From assembly GCF_029846255.1 (NCBI RefSeq), contig NZ_JARVWQ010000001.1, positions 620,001 through 684,000 on the forward strand: a DNA stretch of 64,000 nt. The letters are read 5' to 3'. The stretch comes from Amnibacterium sp. CER49. GTDB lineage: Bacteria; Actinomycetota; Actinomycetes; Actinomycetales; Microbacteriaceae. A program made the translations under genes and the position numbers. This document shows, in pieces, positions 32,967 through 45,359 of the stretch. Position 1 is the stretch's first letter, and each line of letters starts with the position of its first letter. The notes beneath the pieces are model-generated. The model searched no databases. It was not told the origin of the DNA and saw nothing but the letters and a program-made list of their open reading frames with translations.

Positions 32967-33422
32967 GTGACCGCCCTTCCCCCGCCCGTGCCTGCCCGCG
33001 CCGTGCTGCGAGCCGAGGCCGGCCGCCTGTCCGCCGTCGACACGGACGACTACTTCGGCCGGCAGCCGACGCCCACGTCGGCGCTGCCGGATCCGCAGCC
33101 TCTGGTCGAGAACCTCGCGTGCAGCGTGCTCGAGGTGCTCGCGGGCGCGCGCGACCTCGAGCAGATCGCGCGCTGGATGACCGAGGACGTCTACAAGCAC
33201 CTGCTCCGTCGGGTCGTGCTCGCCGCCCGCGGTCGTGCGGCGCGCAAGCAGTCACCGGTGCGGCCGGTCCACCGGCTCGCCGCGACCCGCATCACGTTCC
33301 CCGCCGACGGCGTGGTCGAGGCGACCGTCATCCTGCACGGCCGCACCCGCACCCGCGCGGTCGCGATGCGCCTCGAGGGCCTCGACCACCGGTGGCGCGC
33401 CACGGCGCTGCACGTCCTCTAA
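32967..33422 (+). CDS. Rv3235 family protein
   Basis: This 151-residue protein has a disordered N-terminus and a compact C-terminal domain: VENLACSVLEVLAGARDLEQIARWMTEDVY, then PVHRLAATRITFPADGVVEATVIL and HRWRATALHVL. This pattern is typical of Rv3235-like proteins encoded beside secA in actinobacteria; their function is unknown. GTG 32967 has GGAG about 10 nt upstream. It is convergent with secA. Confidence 0.75.
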   Translation: MTALPPPVPARAVLRAEAGRLSAVDTDDYFGRQPTPTSALPDPQPLVENLACSVLEVLAGARDLEQIARWMTEDVYKHLLRRVVLAARGRAARKQSPVRPVHRLAATRITFPADGVVEATVILHGRTRTRAVAMRLEGLDHRWRATALHVL

Positions 33423-33501
33423 CCCGCTCCCCCACCGACCCCAGGCGCCCCGCCCGCAGGACGGCGCCGCGTCCTGCCGACCCACGCGGTGCTGCATCCG
33501 G

Positions 33502-33524
33502 GGCGGCGGCCGACGGCCGCCGCC
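33502..33524. terminator. Hairpin after secA
   Basis: Perfect 10-bp stem GGCGGCGGCC / GGCCGCCGCC with a 3-nt loop, in the gap between the convergent Rv3235-like gene and secA. It lacks a T-run. Confidence 0.6.
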
Positions 33525-33526
33525 GG

Positions 33527-36403
<2,877 letters not shown>

Positions 36404-36497
36404 CTGGATCTCCTGACGCTTCGGCGGGCGTTGATCAACCGGCAACGATACCGTCCCCCGTTCTCGGGGTCGCGGCGCCCCACCGCCCGCAGGGGCG

Positions 36498-36529
36498 TGC
36501 AGGCTCACCGCATGAGCGGTGAGCCTGCA
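36498..36529 (-). terminator. Terminator hairpin after hpf
   Basis: Perfect 14-bp stem (36498-36511 with 36516-36529) and an ATGA loop, 7 bp past the hpf stop codon. It separates hpf from secA transcription. Confidence 0.7.
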
Positions 36530-36535
36530 GCGGCA

Positions 36536-37279
36536 TCAGGCGTTCGTCGTCTGCAACGCCTCCCGCGTCTGGCGGGTGACCGCGCTCCCTGCGCCGCCCT
36601 GCTCCCCCGGGGACTCCGAGCCGTCGAGCGCGATGACGCCGTAGTTCCAGCCGACCCGGCGGTAGACGACGCTCGGGCAGCCGGTCTCGCGGTCGAGGAA
36701 GAGGTAGAAGTCGTGGCCGACGAGCTCCATCCGGTAGAGCGCGTCGTCGACGGTCATCGGTTCGGCCGGGAACGACTTGCGGCGGATCACGACGGGGCTG
36801 TAGTCGTCCTGCACCCCGTACTCGTCGCCCGGCTCGTCGTCGGCCGGCAGGGTCGCCGGCTGCTGACCGCCGGTCTCGGCCCAGATCATCCGGTCGCCGT
36901 CGGCCGGCGTCACGTCGAGGCCCGCGAAGTCGCCGGCGGCCGCCTCGGCGAGGCCGGTCATGCCGCTGCCGCGGCGATGCAGCTTCTTACGGTCCTTCGT
37001 TCGGCGCACCCGCTCCATCAGCTTGTTCAGCGCCGTGTCGAAGGCGACGAACTTGTCGGGACCGGCCGCCTCCGCGCGGATCACCGGTCCGGGGCCGATG
37101 AGCGTCATCTCGACGCGGTCGTCGCCGGCGGTGCCGTTCGTCTCGTGGTGACGAAGGAGGCGGATCTCGAGCGCGAGCGCCCGATCCGCGAGGGCGGCGA
37201 CCCGATCCGACTTCTCCTCGGCGTAGGAGCGGAACTGGTCCGTGATCCCGACGTTGCGGCCGATGAGCGTGATGTCCAT
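36536..37279 (-). CDS. hpf: Long-form ribosome hibernation promoting factor
   Basis: This 247-residue protein has an N-terminal S30AE domain (MDITLIGRNVGITDQFRSYAEEK) that binds the decoding region, a variable linker, and a C-terminal dimerisation domain (VVIRRKSFPAEPMTVDDALYRMELVGHDFYLF, then VVYRRVGWNYGVI). The long form joins 70S ribosomes into 100S dimers in resting cells. ATG 37279 has GGGGAG upstream. It is followed by a strong terminator before secA. Confidence 0.93.
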   Translation of the reverse strand: MDITLIGRNVGITDQFRSYAEEKSDRVAALADRALALEIRLLRHHETNGTAGDDRVEMTLIGPGPVIRAEAAGPDKFVAFDTALNKLMERVRRTKDRKKLHRRGSGMTGLAEAAAGDFAGLDVTPADGDRMIWAETGGQQPATLPADDEPGDEYGVQDDYSPVVIRRKSFPAEPMTVDDALYRMELVGHDFYLFLDRETGCPSVVYRRVGWNYGVIALDGSESPGEQGGAGSAVTRQTREALQTTNA

Positions 37280-37453
37280 GCCGTTGCTCCCCGAACTGCG
37301 GCGCGCCGTCCGAGTGGATGGTCGCTCCGCCGGGCCGCCCGCATGCGAGCTGCCCGCTCCGGAAGGACCCGAACGGTCTTCCTGAACGCCGTAGACGCAC
37401 ACTAGACACTCGACCTCCGTGTTGTCCTCCCCTCCTTCTGCCCTTCCCGAGGC

Positions 37454-38104
37454 TCATCGTCCGCGCTGGGGCGTGCTCGCCACCGTCGCGGCGCCGAGCA
37501 CCTCGGCACCCGCCGCGCGGAGCGCCCGCGCGGCCTCCACCAGCGTCGCGCCGGTGGTGACCACGTCGTCGACGAGCAGGACGCGGGCGCCGGCCGCGGC
37601 GGGCAGCCCGGACATGCTGCCGTCGACGTTCTCGAAGCGACCCGCCCGGCCGAGCGCGACCTGATCCGCGGATCGGCGGCGCAGCGCGAGCAGCCGGCTG
37701 GCCGGCAGCCGCTCGCGGCGCAGCAGCACCCGCACGGGGTCGTAGCCGCGGTCGCGCCGCGAGCGCACCGTCGGCGGCATCGGCACGAGCGCGACGCCGT
37801 CGCCCGGCACCGCGGTGAGCGCGTCGCGGACGGCCGCAGCGAGGGCGGCCGCGAGGGGCACGCGCAGATCGGTGCGGCCCTCGTTCTTGTAGGCGAGCAG
37901 CACCCGCCGGGCGACGCCGTCGTAGACGAGGCCGCTCGAGACCGGCAGCGCGCAGCGTCCGACGGCGCGGCGCTGCACCACGGGCGCGAGGGCCGCGCGG
38001 CAGAGCGGGCAGAGCGCCGGGCCGACGGTGCCGCAGCCGGTGCAGGGCAGCGGCAGCACGAGCTCGAGCAGCGCGGACGCGACGGGACGGGCGACGGGGA
38101 TCAC
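37454..38104 (-). CDS. ComF family phosphoribosyltransferase-like protein
   Basis: This 216-residue protein has an N-terminal Cys4 zinc-finger-like segment (LPCTGCGTVGPALCPLCRAAL), then YKNEGRTDLRVPLA, and the PRPP-binding motif RVLLVDDVVTTGATL. ComF proteins are linked to DNA uptake in competent bacteria, but many actinobacterial copies have no proven role. GTG 38104 is the likely start, with no clear ribosome binding site. It sits between lpqB and hpf, as in mycobacteria. Confidence 0.85.
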   Translation of the reverse strand: MIPVARPVASALLELVLPLPCTGCGTVGPALCPLCRAALAPVVQRRAVGRCALPVSSGLVYDGVARRVLLAYKNEGRTDLRVPLAAALAAAVRDALTAVPGDGVALVPMPPTVRSRRDRGYDPVRVLLRRERLPASRLLALRRRSADQVALGRAGRFENVDGSMSGLPAAAGARVLLVDDVVTTGATLVEAARALRAAGAEVLGAATVASTPQRGR

Positions 38105-38196
38105 CGCGGCAGGATGCCGGTCCGCACGAGCGCAGCCCGGGGCATACGGCGGATCCGCCCCCGGCACGGCGCGCGAGACGGCCTGGGGAGGAGCGG

Positions 38197-39858
38197 TCAG
38201 CGCTGCACGGCGAGCAGCGCGGCGTCGGTCGAGGGCTGCAGCGCCTGCCACACGCCGTTGTCGAGCTGGGCGAGGTCGCCGTTCGACAGCAGCGCCCGCA
38301 GGTCGTCCTGCCCCGAGCCGCCGACGACCGCCACCGCGTTCTGGAGACGGCCGAGCGGACGTGCCTCGCCGCCGAGCGACTGGAGCGTCATCTGGTCGCC
38401 GTTCGGGTCCGACTCGAGCACGGCGACCGATCCGGTGTCGACCCAGGTGGCGTCGATGGCCGTGCCGGCCGGCAGCGTCACCGGGTAGCGCGCATCGGTG
38501 AGGCCGGTCGGCGTGCCGTCGGAGCCGCGGACGATGCCCGCCACGAACGCCTTCGGCCCGTCGTCGCCCTGGCTCAGCACGAGCATCCTCGTGCCGTCGG
38601 GAGAGACCTCGATCGCGTTCAGCTCGTTGCTCGCAGTGGTCGTCAACCCGGTGAGCAGCTGCGACTGGTGGCCCTTGGTGTCGAACGCCCCGAGCTGCGT
38701 GGGATCGCTGCGGGAGGCGCTGTAGGTCCAGCCGTCCTGGTCGAGCGTCGGCGCCACGAGGTCGGAGCCCTTGTCGACGACCGTCGACCCGGTCGGGGTG
38801 ACGACGGAGACGCCGGCGCTGCCGAGCACGGCGGCGAGATGCTGCCTCGTCGAGATGGTGACGGCGGCGGGCTTCAGGTCGACGAGGCGCGGCCCGAGCG
38901 TCGTCTCGGCCGTGAGGCGCGAGCCCGCGAGGTAGCCGAGCGTCGATCCGCGCAGCACGAGCGGCGCCGCTGCGGGCCCGCTCGGGCGCAGCGACGAGCC
39001 GACGACGGCCAGGTTCGCGCCGTTCACCGACAGCTGCACCTGCGCGATGCCGTCGAGCCCGGTCAGGGTGTCGACGAGCTGCGTCTTCATCCGCTGCAGC
39101 ACCTGCTTCGACGGCACCGCGGCACCGGTGCGCAGCGCGACGGTCGCGACCCCGTTCGTCACGTCGACCCCGGCCGTGCGGGTGCCGTGGGGGAACGCGG
39201 TGGCGACGACGGGCGGCCGGATCGGCGCGGCGGGGCCCGCGAGCAGCGCCTTCACGACGTCGGTCGGGCTCAGGCGGCCGACCGGGAACCACCGCAGGTC
39301 GGGCACCTCGCGCTCGTAGTCGGGCGTGAAGTACTGCACGGCGCGGGTCTGGAAGACGTGCCCGAAGTAGTCCTGCCCGAGCACGACCCCGTCGGGCGCG
39401 TGGTCGATGCGCCACTCCCCCGCGATGCGGGCGAGCGTGAAGCGCAGCGCCGTCGGCTGCGGCGCAGGCAGCATGGCGAAGGCGCCGCTCGCGTCGACCT
39501 GCGCGGTGGCCGGCACGGACGCCGTGACCGCGGTGGGGGCGCCCTGCCGGTAGGTGAGCGAGTCCTCGTGCACGAGCACGCGCGCCCGCGGCTTCCACGT
39601 CTTCGCGAACGCCGGGGTGAGGAACTTGCGCGCGATCGCGTAGCCGTTCTGCTGACCCGCGGCAGCGGCGATGAACCCCTGCACGATCTGCAGCTGCGTC
39701 TCGCCGCGGGCGGGCGCGGCGGGCACGAGCACGACCTCGGGCGCATCGGCGGCCTGCGTGGGACCGGCCTGCACGTCACCGGAGGTGGGGATCGTGGCGC
39801 AGCCGGCGAGCAGCACCGTCGCGACCACGAGCGCCGCCGCGACGCCGGCGCGCCTCAC
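38197..39858 (-). CDS. lpqB: Lipoprotein LpqB
   Basis: This 553-residue lipoprotein has the signal VAAALVVATVLLAGC with a LAGC lipobox, a GerMN-type region (IVQGFIAAAAG ... DYFGHVFQTRAVQYFTPDYER) and a C-terminal beta-propeller-like domain. LpqB interacts with the sensor MtrB and tunes the MtrAB response to envelope state. Its ATG overlaps the mtrB stop by 4 bp, so mtrA-mtrB-lpqB is one operon. Confidence 0.93.
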   Translation of the reverse strand: MRRAGVAAALVVATVLLAGCATIPTSGDVQAGPTQAADAPEVVLVPAAPARGETQLQIVQGFIAAAAGQQNGYAIARKFLTPAFAKTWKPRARVLVHEDSLTYRQGAPTAVTASVPATAQVDASGAFAMLPAPQPTALRFTLARIAGEWRIDHAPDGVVLGQDYFGHVFQTRAVQYFTPDYEREVPDLRWFPVGRLSPTDVVKALLAGPAAPIRPPVVATAFPHGTRTAGVDVTNGVATVALRTGAAVPSKQVLQRMKTQLVDTLTGLDGIAQVQLSVNGANLAVVGSSLRPSGPAAAPLVLRGSTLGYLAGSRLTAETTLGPRLVDLKPAAVTISTRQHLAAVLGSAGVSVVTPTGSTVVDKGSDLVAPTLDQDGWTYSASRSDPTQLGAFDTKGHQSQLLTGLTTTASNELNAIEVSPDGTRMLVLSQGDDGPKAFVAGIVRGSDGTPTGLTDARYPVTLPAGTAIDATWVDTGSVAVLESDPNGDQMTLQSLGGEARPLGRLQNAVAVVGGSGQDDLRALLSNGDLAQLDNGVWQALQPSTDAALLAVQR

Positions 39859-41510
39859 GATCCCACCCCGGCGCGTTCAGGCACCGCGACCGGCGCCTCG
39901 TCGCGCGTCTGCGAGCGCGCGTCCGCGGGCACGAGCGGTACCGGCCCCGGGGCGGCCGAGTCCAGCGGACCGCGCGGCAGGGTGAGCACGAAGTTCGTGC
40001 CGTCGCCCGTGCGGCTCCAGACCTCGAGCGTGCCGCGATGCAGCAGCGCGTCCTCGAGGCTGATCGCGAGGCCCAGCCCCGTGCCGCCGATGCGCCGCTG
40101 CCGAGACGGGTCCGCGCGCCAGAAGCGGTCGAAGACGCGCTCCGCGTCGGCCGCCGGCATGCCGGCGCCGTGGTCGCGCACGCCGATGCCGACCGCGCGC
40201 TCCGAGCTGTCGACGGTGACGACCACCGGCCGGGCCTCGCCGTGCTCGATGGCGTTCGCGAGCAGGTTCCGCACGATGCGCGCGATGCGCCGCGGATCGA
40301 CCTCGATCTCGACGTGGCCGCCGGGCGCCACGAGCTCGACCGGCGTGCCGGTGTCGCGGGCGAGCCCGTCGAGCGACTCGATGGACTCGCGCACGAGGTC
40401 GACGAGGTTCGTCGGCTCGCCCGCCACGTCGGCGGCCTGCGCGTCCATCCGGCTGATCTCGAGCAGGTCGGCGAGCAGCGCCTCGAAGCGCTGCACCTGG
40501 TCGCGCAGCAGCTCGGCGCTTCGCGCCGTGGGCGCGTCGACCCGGTCGCGGGCGTCGTAGAGCACGTCGCTCGCGAGGCGGATGGTGGTGAGCGGTGTGC
40601 GCAGCTCGTGCGAGACGTCGGAGACGAAGCGCTGCTGCACCCGGGAGAGGTTCGCGAGCTGCGTGATCTGCCGCTGCAGGCCGTCCGCCATCCGGTTGAA
40701 CGAGCGCGCGAGGGTGGCGACCACGTCCTCGCCGCGCTCGGGGATGCGCTGCTCGAGGCGGCCGGCGGCGAGCTCCTCGCTCACCTTCGCGGCCTGCTTC
40801 AGCGGGGTGATGACCATCGTGACGACCGCCGTGGTGACGGCGCCGATGAGCAGCAGCAGCACGAGGCCGCCGATGAGCAGCGTGCGCTGCACGAAGTCGA
40901 GGGTGCTCTGCACGTCCTGCAGGTCGTAGATGAGGTACAGCTCGTACTGGGTGCCGCCGAGCTGCAGCACGTCGCCGACGACGACGCCGGGGTGCAGCTG
41001 CCCGTTCGTCGCAGTGAGCGCGACGGACTGGTACTGCTGCGTGCCGGAGCTCTCGACGGCCTGCCGGATCTGCTCGGTGACGACCTGATCGGCGCCGTCG
41101 GGGCTCGTCGCGACCGGCAGGGCCAACGGGTCGACCTGCCCGGGGCTGCGCAGCCAGGCGATGCCGCTCGGTGTGGCGGCGTCGTGCACCTGCTGGATCG
41201 CCGCGAGCTGCAGGTTCTCGAGCGCGGTCTGGTCGGTGGAGGTGGCGCCGTTCAGCACCGACTGCGCCGCGACGGTCGCGCGGGCCGAGACCGTGAGCTC
41301 CTGGTTCAGCCGGTCGGTGAACAGCCCGCGGGCGATGCTGTACGAGATGACCCCGCCGACCGCGGCGAGCGCGACCGCGGACAGCACCACGGTGATCACG
41401 ACCGTGCGGAGGCGCAGCGACCGCCGCCAGAGGCGCGCGGGGGCCGCCGCGGAGCGCCGCAGCTGCAGCATGCGGACGGTCGGCGAGGGCCGTGCGACGA
41501 CGGCGGGCAT
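39855..41510 (-). CDS. mtrB: Sensor histidine kinase MtrB
   Basis: This 551-residue membrane kinase has TM1 (VVITVVLSAVALAAVGGVI), a large extracytoplasmic sensing region, TM2 (LIGGLVLLLLIGAVTTAVV), a HAMP domain, the H-box DVSHELRTPLTTI, and HATPase motifs RNLLANAIEHGE, RDHGAGM and GGTGLGLAI. It phosphorylates MtrA and controls cell-wall and division genes. ATG 41510 is chosen, 11 bp after the mtrA stop; ATG 41471 (MLQLRR) is also possible. Confidence 0.93.
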   Translation of the reverse strand: MPAVVARPSPTVRMLQLRRSAAAPARLWRRSLRLRTVVITVVLSAVALAAVGGVISYSIARGLFTDRLNQELTVSARATVAAQSVLNGATSTDQTALENLQLAAIQQVHDAATPSGIAWLRSPGQVDPLALPVATSPDGADQVVTEQIRQAVESSGTQQYQSVALTATNGQLHPGVVVGDVLQLGGTQYELYLIYDLQDVQSTLDFVQRTLLIGGLVLLLLIGAVTTAVVTMVITPLKQAAKVSEELAAGRLEQRIPERGEDVVATLARSFNRMADGLQRQITQLANLSRVQQRFVSDVSHELRTPLTTIRLASDVLYDARDRVDAPTARSAELLRDQVQRFEALLADLLEISRMDAQAADVAGEPTNLVDLVRESIESLDGLARDTGTPVELVAPGGHVEIEVDPRRIARIVRNLLANAIEHGEARPVVVTVDSSERAVGIGVRDHGAGMPAADAERVFDRFWRADPSRQRRIGGTGLGLAISLEDALLHRGTLEVWSRTGDGTNFVLTLPRGPLDSAAPGPVPLVPADARSQTRDEAPVAVPERAGVGS

Positions 41511-41521
41511 CGGCTGCCCGG

Positions 41522-42202
41522 TCAGACCGCGGCGCCCGCGCGGTAGCCGACGCCGCGCACGGTGGTGACGATGCGCGGGTTCTCGGGGTCGACCTCGACC
41601 TTCGCGCGGAGGCGCTGCACGTGCACGTTCACGAGGCGGGTGTCGGCCTTGTAGCGGTAGCCCCACACCTGCTCGAGCAGCATCTCGCGGGTGAAGACCT
41701 GGTGCGGCTTCGAGGCGAGCGTGTGCAGCAGGTCGAACTCGAGCGGGGTGAGCTGGATGGGCTGCTCGCCGCGGAGCACCTCGTGGCCGGCCGCGTCGAC
41801 GGTGAGGTCGCCGATGCGCAGGCGCTGCCCCGACACCGCCTGCGTGGGGCGGAGACGCGTGCGGATGCGGGCGACGAGCTCCTTCGGGTCGAACGGCTTG
41901 ACGATGTAGTCGTCGGCGCCCGACTCGAGGCCGTTCACCACGTCCGCGGTGTCGGACTTCGCCGTGAGCATGATGATCGGGACGCCGCTCTCGCCGCGGA
42001 TCTGGCGGCACACCTCGATGCCGTCGCTGCCGGGCAGCATGAGGTCGAGCAGCACGAGGTCGGGCTTGGCGGCGCGGAACGCGGCGAGCGCCTTCGCGCC
42101 GTCGGGGCAGAGGACCGGCTCGAAGCCGTCGGCGCGCAGCACGATGCCGACCATCTCGGCCAGCGCCGTGTCGTCGTCGACGACGAGGATGCGCTGCGCC
42201 AT
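41522..42202 (-). CDS. mtrA: Response regulator MtrA
   Basis: This 226-residue OmpR-family regulator has a receiver domain with acidic DDD near 9-11, phosphoacceptor Asp53 (LLDLMLPG) and the TAKSD switch, then a winged-helix DNA-binding domain ending RGVGYRAG. MtrA is essential or near-essential in many actinobacteria and controls envelope and division genes. ATG 42202 has GGGAGA upstream. Confidence 0.95.
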   Translation of the reverse strand: MAQRILVVDDDTALAEMVGIVLRADGFEPVLCPDGAKALAAFRAAKPDLVLLDLMLPGSDGIEVCRQIRGESGVPIIMLTAKSDTADVVNGLESGADDYIVKPFDPKELVARIRTRLRPTQAVSGQRLRIGDLTVDAAGHEVLRGEQPIQLTPLEFDLLHTLASKPHQVFTREMLLEQVWGYRYKADTRLVNVHVQRLRAKVEVDPENPRIVTTVRGVGYRAGAAV

Positions 42203-42375
42203 GGCTGTCTCCCGGCTCGGTCTCGTGCGCGGGTCCGCCCGAGTGCGCCCAGGATAATGCCGAGCCCGCCTCCCTGCGGGGGCGGCGCGGCGCCTGTGCA
42301 GAGCGGCACCCGCGATCGATGCACAGGGCGGCACGTCTCCCGCCCCGGTCCGCTGCGCCGTGGAAGAGTGGACGC

Positions 42376-43536
42376 ATGGCTGATCAGGGCGACGTCTGGG
42401 CCTCGCCCTCGGGCAGCGCGGGCGACGAGCCGCCGCGCTACGGCGAGCGGATCCCCGGGTGGCAGCCTCCGCCGCCCACAGCCACGGCGCCGGTCGCGCC
42501 GCAGCCGGGCACCGGCTACGTCCCGCCGCCGCGGCCGGGCCTCATCCCGCTGCACCCGCTGTCGTTCGGGCAGCTGCTCGGCAGCGCCTTCGCGGTGCTG
42601 CGCTGGAACCCGCGCGCCACCGTGCTGCCCACGCTCGTCATCAACGTCGTGCAGAGCGCGCTCACCTACGGGCTCGTCTACGGCGTCGGCATCTCCGCCG
42701 TCGACCGCATCTCCCGCGCGAGCGCCGCCGACCGCGGCGCGATCCTCGCCGGAACGGCGGCCGAGGGCGTGCTCACCGGCCTGCTGCTGCTCGCCGTGAG
42801 CGTCATCGGCAACGCCCTGCTGCAGGGGCTGATCGTGCACGTCGTCGCCCGGGGCGCCCTCGGCGAGCGCCCCACGCTCGGCGAGGCCTTCCGTCGCGCC
42901 GCCCGCTCGTTCTGGCCGCTCCTCGGCTACGCGCTGCTGCTCGGTGCCGCGCAGCTCGTCGCCATCGTGGCGCTCGCGCTGCTCGTCGTCGGCGTCGCGG
43001 CCACCGGCACGGTCGGCGTGCTGCTCGCGGTGCTGCTCGGCCTCGTCGGCGGCGCCGCCTACGCGGTCGCCTACTGCTTCCTGCTCGTCAAGCTCGCCAC
43101 GGTGCCGAGCGCCATCGTGCTCGAAGGGCTCGGCATCCGGGCGGCGATCGCCCGCTCCTGGGTGCTGCTGCGGGGCGCGTTCTGGCGCAGCCTCGGCCTG
43201 ATCCTGCTCGTCTTCGTGATCGTCTGGTTCGCGGGGCAGGTCGTCAGCCTGCCGTTCAGCCTCCTCGGCGGCGCGCTCGGCGGCCTCGTCTTCCCGAACG
43301 GCGGCACCCCGACCTCGGGCGACGACATCGCGAGCATGCTGCCGACGATCCTGCTCACCTCGCTGCCGGCGACCGTCGTCACGGTGATCGTCGGGGCGAT
43401 CGGGCAGATCGCGCAGCTGGCGTCGCTGTCGCTCATCTACCTCGACCGACGCATCCGCAGCGAGGGCCTCGACCTCGAGCTGCAGCGCTACGTCGAGCTC
43501 GGCGGCCCCGACCCGCTCGAGCCCGCGAAGCGGTGA
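42376..43536 (+). CDS. Polytopic membrane protein (GDPD membrane-domain-like)
   Basis: This 386-residue protein has a Pro-rich soluble N-terminus and about six hydrophobic segments (VLPTLVINVVQSALTYGLVYG, GLLLLAVSVIGNALLQGLIVHV, ALLVVGVAATGTVGVLLAVLLGLVGGAAYAVAY and others, in part). It resembles the membrane domain fused to some glycerophosphodiester phosphodiesterases, without the catalytic domain. AAGAGT ends 6 nt before ATG 42376, a leaderless-type start. It overlaps the next gene by 4 bp and begins a five-gene operon ending with the DUF58 protein. Confidence 0.7.
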   Translation: MADQGDVWASPSGSAGDEPPRYGERIPGWQPPPPTATAPVAPQPGTGYVPPPRPGLIPLHPLSFGQLLGSAFAVLRWNPRATVLPTLVINVVQSALTYGLVYGVGISAVDRISRASAADRGAILAGTAAEGVLTGLLLLAVSVIGNALLQGLIVHVVARGALGERPTLGEAFRRAARSFWPLLGYALLLGAAQLVAIVALALLVVGVAATGTVGVLLAVLLGLVGGAAYAVAYCFLLVKLATVPSAIVLEGLGIRAAIARSWVLLRGAFWRSLGLILLVFVIVWFAGQVVSLPFSLLGGALGGLVFPNGGTPTSGDDIASMLPTILLTSLPATVVTVIVGAIGQIAQLASLSLIYLDRRIRSEGLDLELQRYVELGGPDPLEPAKR

Positions 43537-44183
43537 CGGCGAGAGCGCTCCTCTCGGTGCCGGTGCAGCCGTCCGGGGACCAGGCGCGGCAGTGGCTCGT
43601 CGACGAGCTGGCGAAGGCGCCGTACCAGCAGGCGAAGCCGACGCCGTTCGACCTGATCGCCCAGGCAGTGCTGAAGTGGTTCCAGGACCTGTTCCTCAAC
43701 AGCCGAACCGGGACGCCGACCGTGCTGCTCGTCGTCGCGCTCGTGGTGGTCGTGGCCGTCGTCGTGGCGGCCGTGCTCTTCTACGGGCTGCCCCGCTTCA
43801 ACCGTCGCAGCCGCGTCGGCGCCTCGCTCTTCGGCGACGACGACCGCCGCACCGCCGACGAGCTGCGGGCCGCCGCACGAGCCGCGTTCGCCGGGGGCGA
43901 CTTCTCCGCCGCGATCGTCGAGCGCTTCCGCGCCCTCGCCCGCGGACTCGACGAGCGCACGGTGGTGGCCGTGTTCCCCGGCACCACCGCCACCGGCTTC
44001 TCCCGCCGCGCCGCCGAAGCCTTCCCCGACGAGCGCGAGGCCCTGCGCGCCGCCGCCGACGTGTTCGACGCGGTCCGCTACGCCGGCCGGCCCGGCACGC
44101 GCGACGAGGCGGAGCACATCGCCGCGCTCGACGACCGCGTCGCCACCGCCCGGCCGCGGCTCACCGGAGCCGTGCCCGCATGA
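43533..44183 (+). CDS. DUF4129 domain membrane protein
   Basis: This 216-residue protein has one central hydrophobic helix (VLLVVALVVVVAVVVAAVLFY) and a cytosolic C-terminal region: ADELRAAARAAFAGGDFSAAIVERFRALARGLDER ... FPDEREALRAAADVFDAVRYAG (in part). That helical block is the DUF4129 signature, often found with MoxR and DUF58 genes. GTG 43533 overlaps the previous stop and its own stop overlaps the next ATG. Function unknown, probably part of an envelope or transglutaminase-like assembly. Confidence 0.78.
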   Translation: MTARALLSVPVQPSGDQARQWLVDELAKAPYQQAKPTPFDLIAQAVLKWFQDLFLNSRTGTPTVLLVVALVVVVAVVVAAVLFYGLPRFNRRSRVGASLFGDDDRRTADELRAAARAAFAGGDFSAAIVERFRALARGLDERTVVAVFPGTTATGFSRRAAEAFPDEREALRAAADVFDAVRYAGRPGTRDEAEHIAALDDRVATARPRLTGAVPA

Positions 44184-45334
44184 CCGCCGCCGCCCCCGCC
44201 GTCACGCCGACGCTCGGGCAGTCCGTGCGCCGCCTGCGCTTCTGGGGGGTCGGCGCCGCCGTCGTGCTGCTGCTCGCCGTCGTCGCGCTGCTGTCGCGCG
44301 CGGGCGGCGGCACGGGCACCGCCTTCGGGCCCGACAACGCCGCGCCGGCCGGTGCGCGCGCGCTGCGCGCCGTGCTCGAGCAGCAGGGCGTGCAGGTGAC
44401 GCGGGCGACGCGGCTCACGGACGTGCCGCAGGGCGGCACCCTGCTCGTCGACGACCGTGACGGGCTGCTGCCCGCACGCGCGTGGCGCGAGCTGCTCGCC
44501 CGCAGCGACCGGCTGGTCGTCGTGCAGCCCGGCGCCACCGCGCTCGGACAGGTGCTGCCCGGCACCAGTGCCGCGGGCTTCCCCGACGGGACGACGGTGC
44601 AGCCCGGCTGCGGCTCGGCGCTCGCCGCTCGAGCCGGCGCGCTGGCGCTCTCCGGCGCGACGCACTCGCTCCGTTCGGCCGGCCGCACCGCCTGCTACTC
44701 CGACGGCGCCGGCCGCGCGCAGCTGGTCGCCGGACGCAACGGCGCGACGTCGGTGGTGCTGCTCGCCGACGCGCTGCCCTTCGAGAACGAGCACATCGCC
44801 ACCGCGGGCAACGGCGCCGTCGCCCTGAACGTGCTCGGCGCGCGATCCGCGCTCACCTGGTACACCCCGAGCCCGCTCGACACGGCGCTCGGCGCCCGCC
44901 CCACGGTGGCGCAGCTCACGCCCGGCTGGGTGACGCCCGTGGCGCTGCTGCTCCTGCTGAGCGGCATCACGGCCGCGTTCTGGCGGGGTCGGCGCCTGGG
45001 TCCGCTCGTCGTCGAGCAGCTGCCGGTCGTGGTCCGCTCCCGCGAGACCGTCGAGGGCCGCGCGCGCCTCTACGCGCGCTCGGGGTCGCGGCTCCGCGCC
45101 GCCGACGCCCTCCGGATCGGCGCGCTCGGGCGCATCGCACCCCTGCTCGGCCTCTCCCGCACCGCCGGCGTGGACGAGCTCGCAGCGGCGGCCGCCGCCG
45201 CGACCGGCCGCCCGCTCGCCGCGGTCCGCGCCCTGCTCCTCGACGCGACGCCCGCCTCCGACTCGGCACTCGTGCGCCTCTCCGACGACCTCGCGCGCCT
45301 CGAGGCCGACGTGCGGCGCGCCGTCGCCCCCTGA
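44180..45334 (+). CDS. DUF4350 domain membrane protein
   Basis: This 384-residue protein has an N-terminal membrane helix (FWGVGAAVVLLLAVVALL), an extracytoplasmic Rossmann-like DUF4350 domain (GARALRAVLEQQGVQVTRATR, TLLVDDRDGLL, LVVVQPG), and a second helix (VALLLLLSGITAAFWRG) before a cytosolic tail. It stands between DUF4129 and MoxR genes, the usual neighbours. Function unknown. Confidence 0.8.
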   Translation: MTAAAPAVTPTLGQSVRRLRFWGVGAAVVLLLAVVALLSRAGGGTGTAFGPDNAAPAGARALRAVLEQQGVQVTRATRLTDVPQGGTLLVDDRDGLLPARAWRELLARSDRLVVVQPGATALGQVLPGTSAAGFPDGTTVQPGCGSALAARAGALALSGATHSLRSAGRTACYSDGAGRAQLVAGRNGATSVVLLADALPFENEHIATAGNGAVALNVLGARSALTWYTPSPLDTALGARPTVAQLTPGWVTPVALLLLLSGITAAFWRGRRLGPLVVEQLPVVVRSRETVEGRARLYARSGSRLRAADALRIGALGRIAPLLGLSRTAGVDELAAAAAAATGRPLAAVRALLLDATPASDSALVRLSDDLARLEADVRRAVAP

Positions 45335-45359
45335 TCACCGAACGGTAAGGAACCGAAGC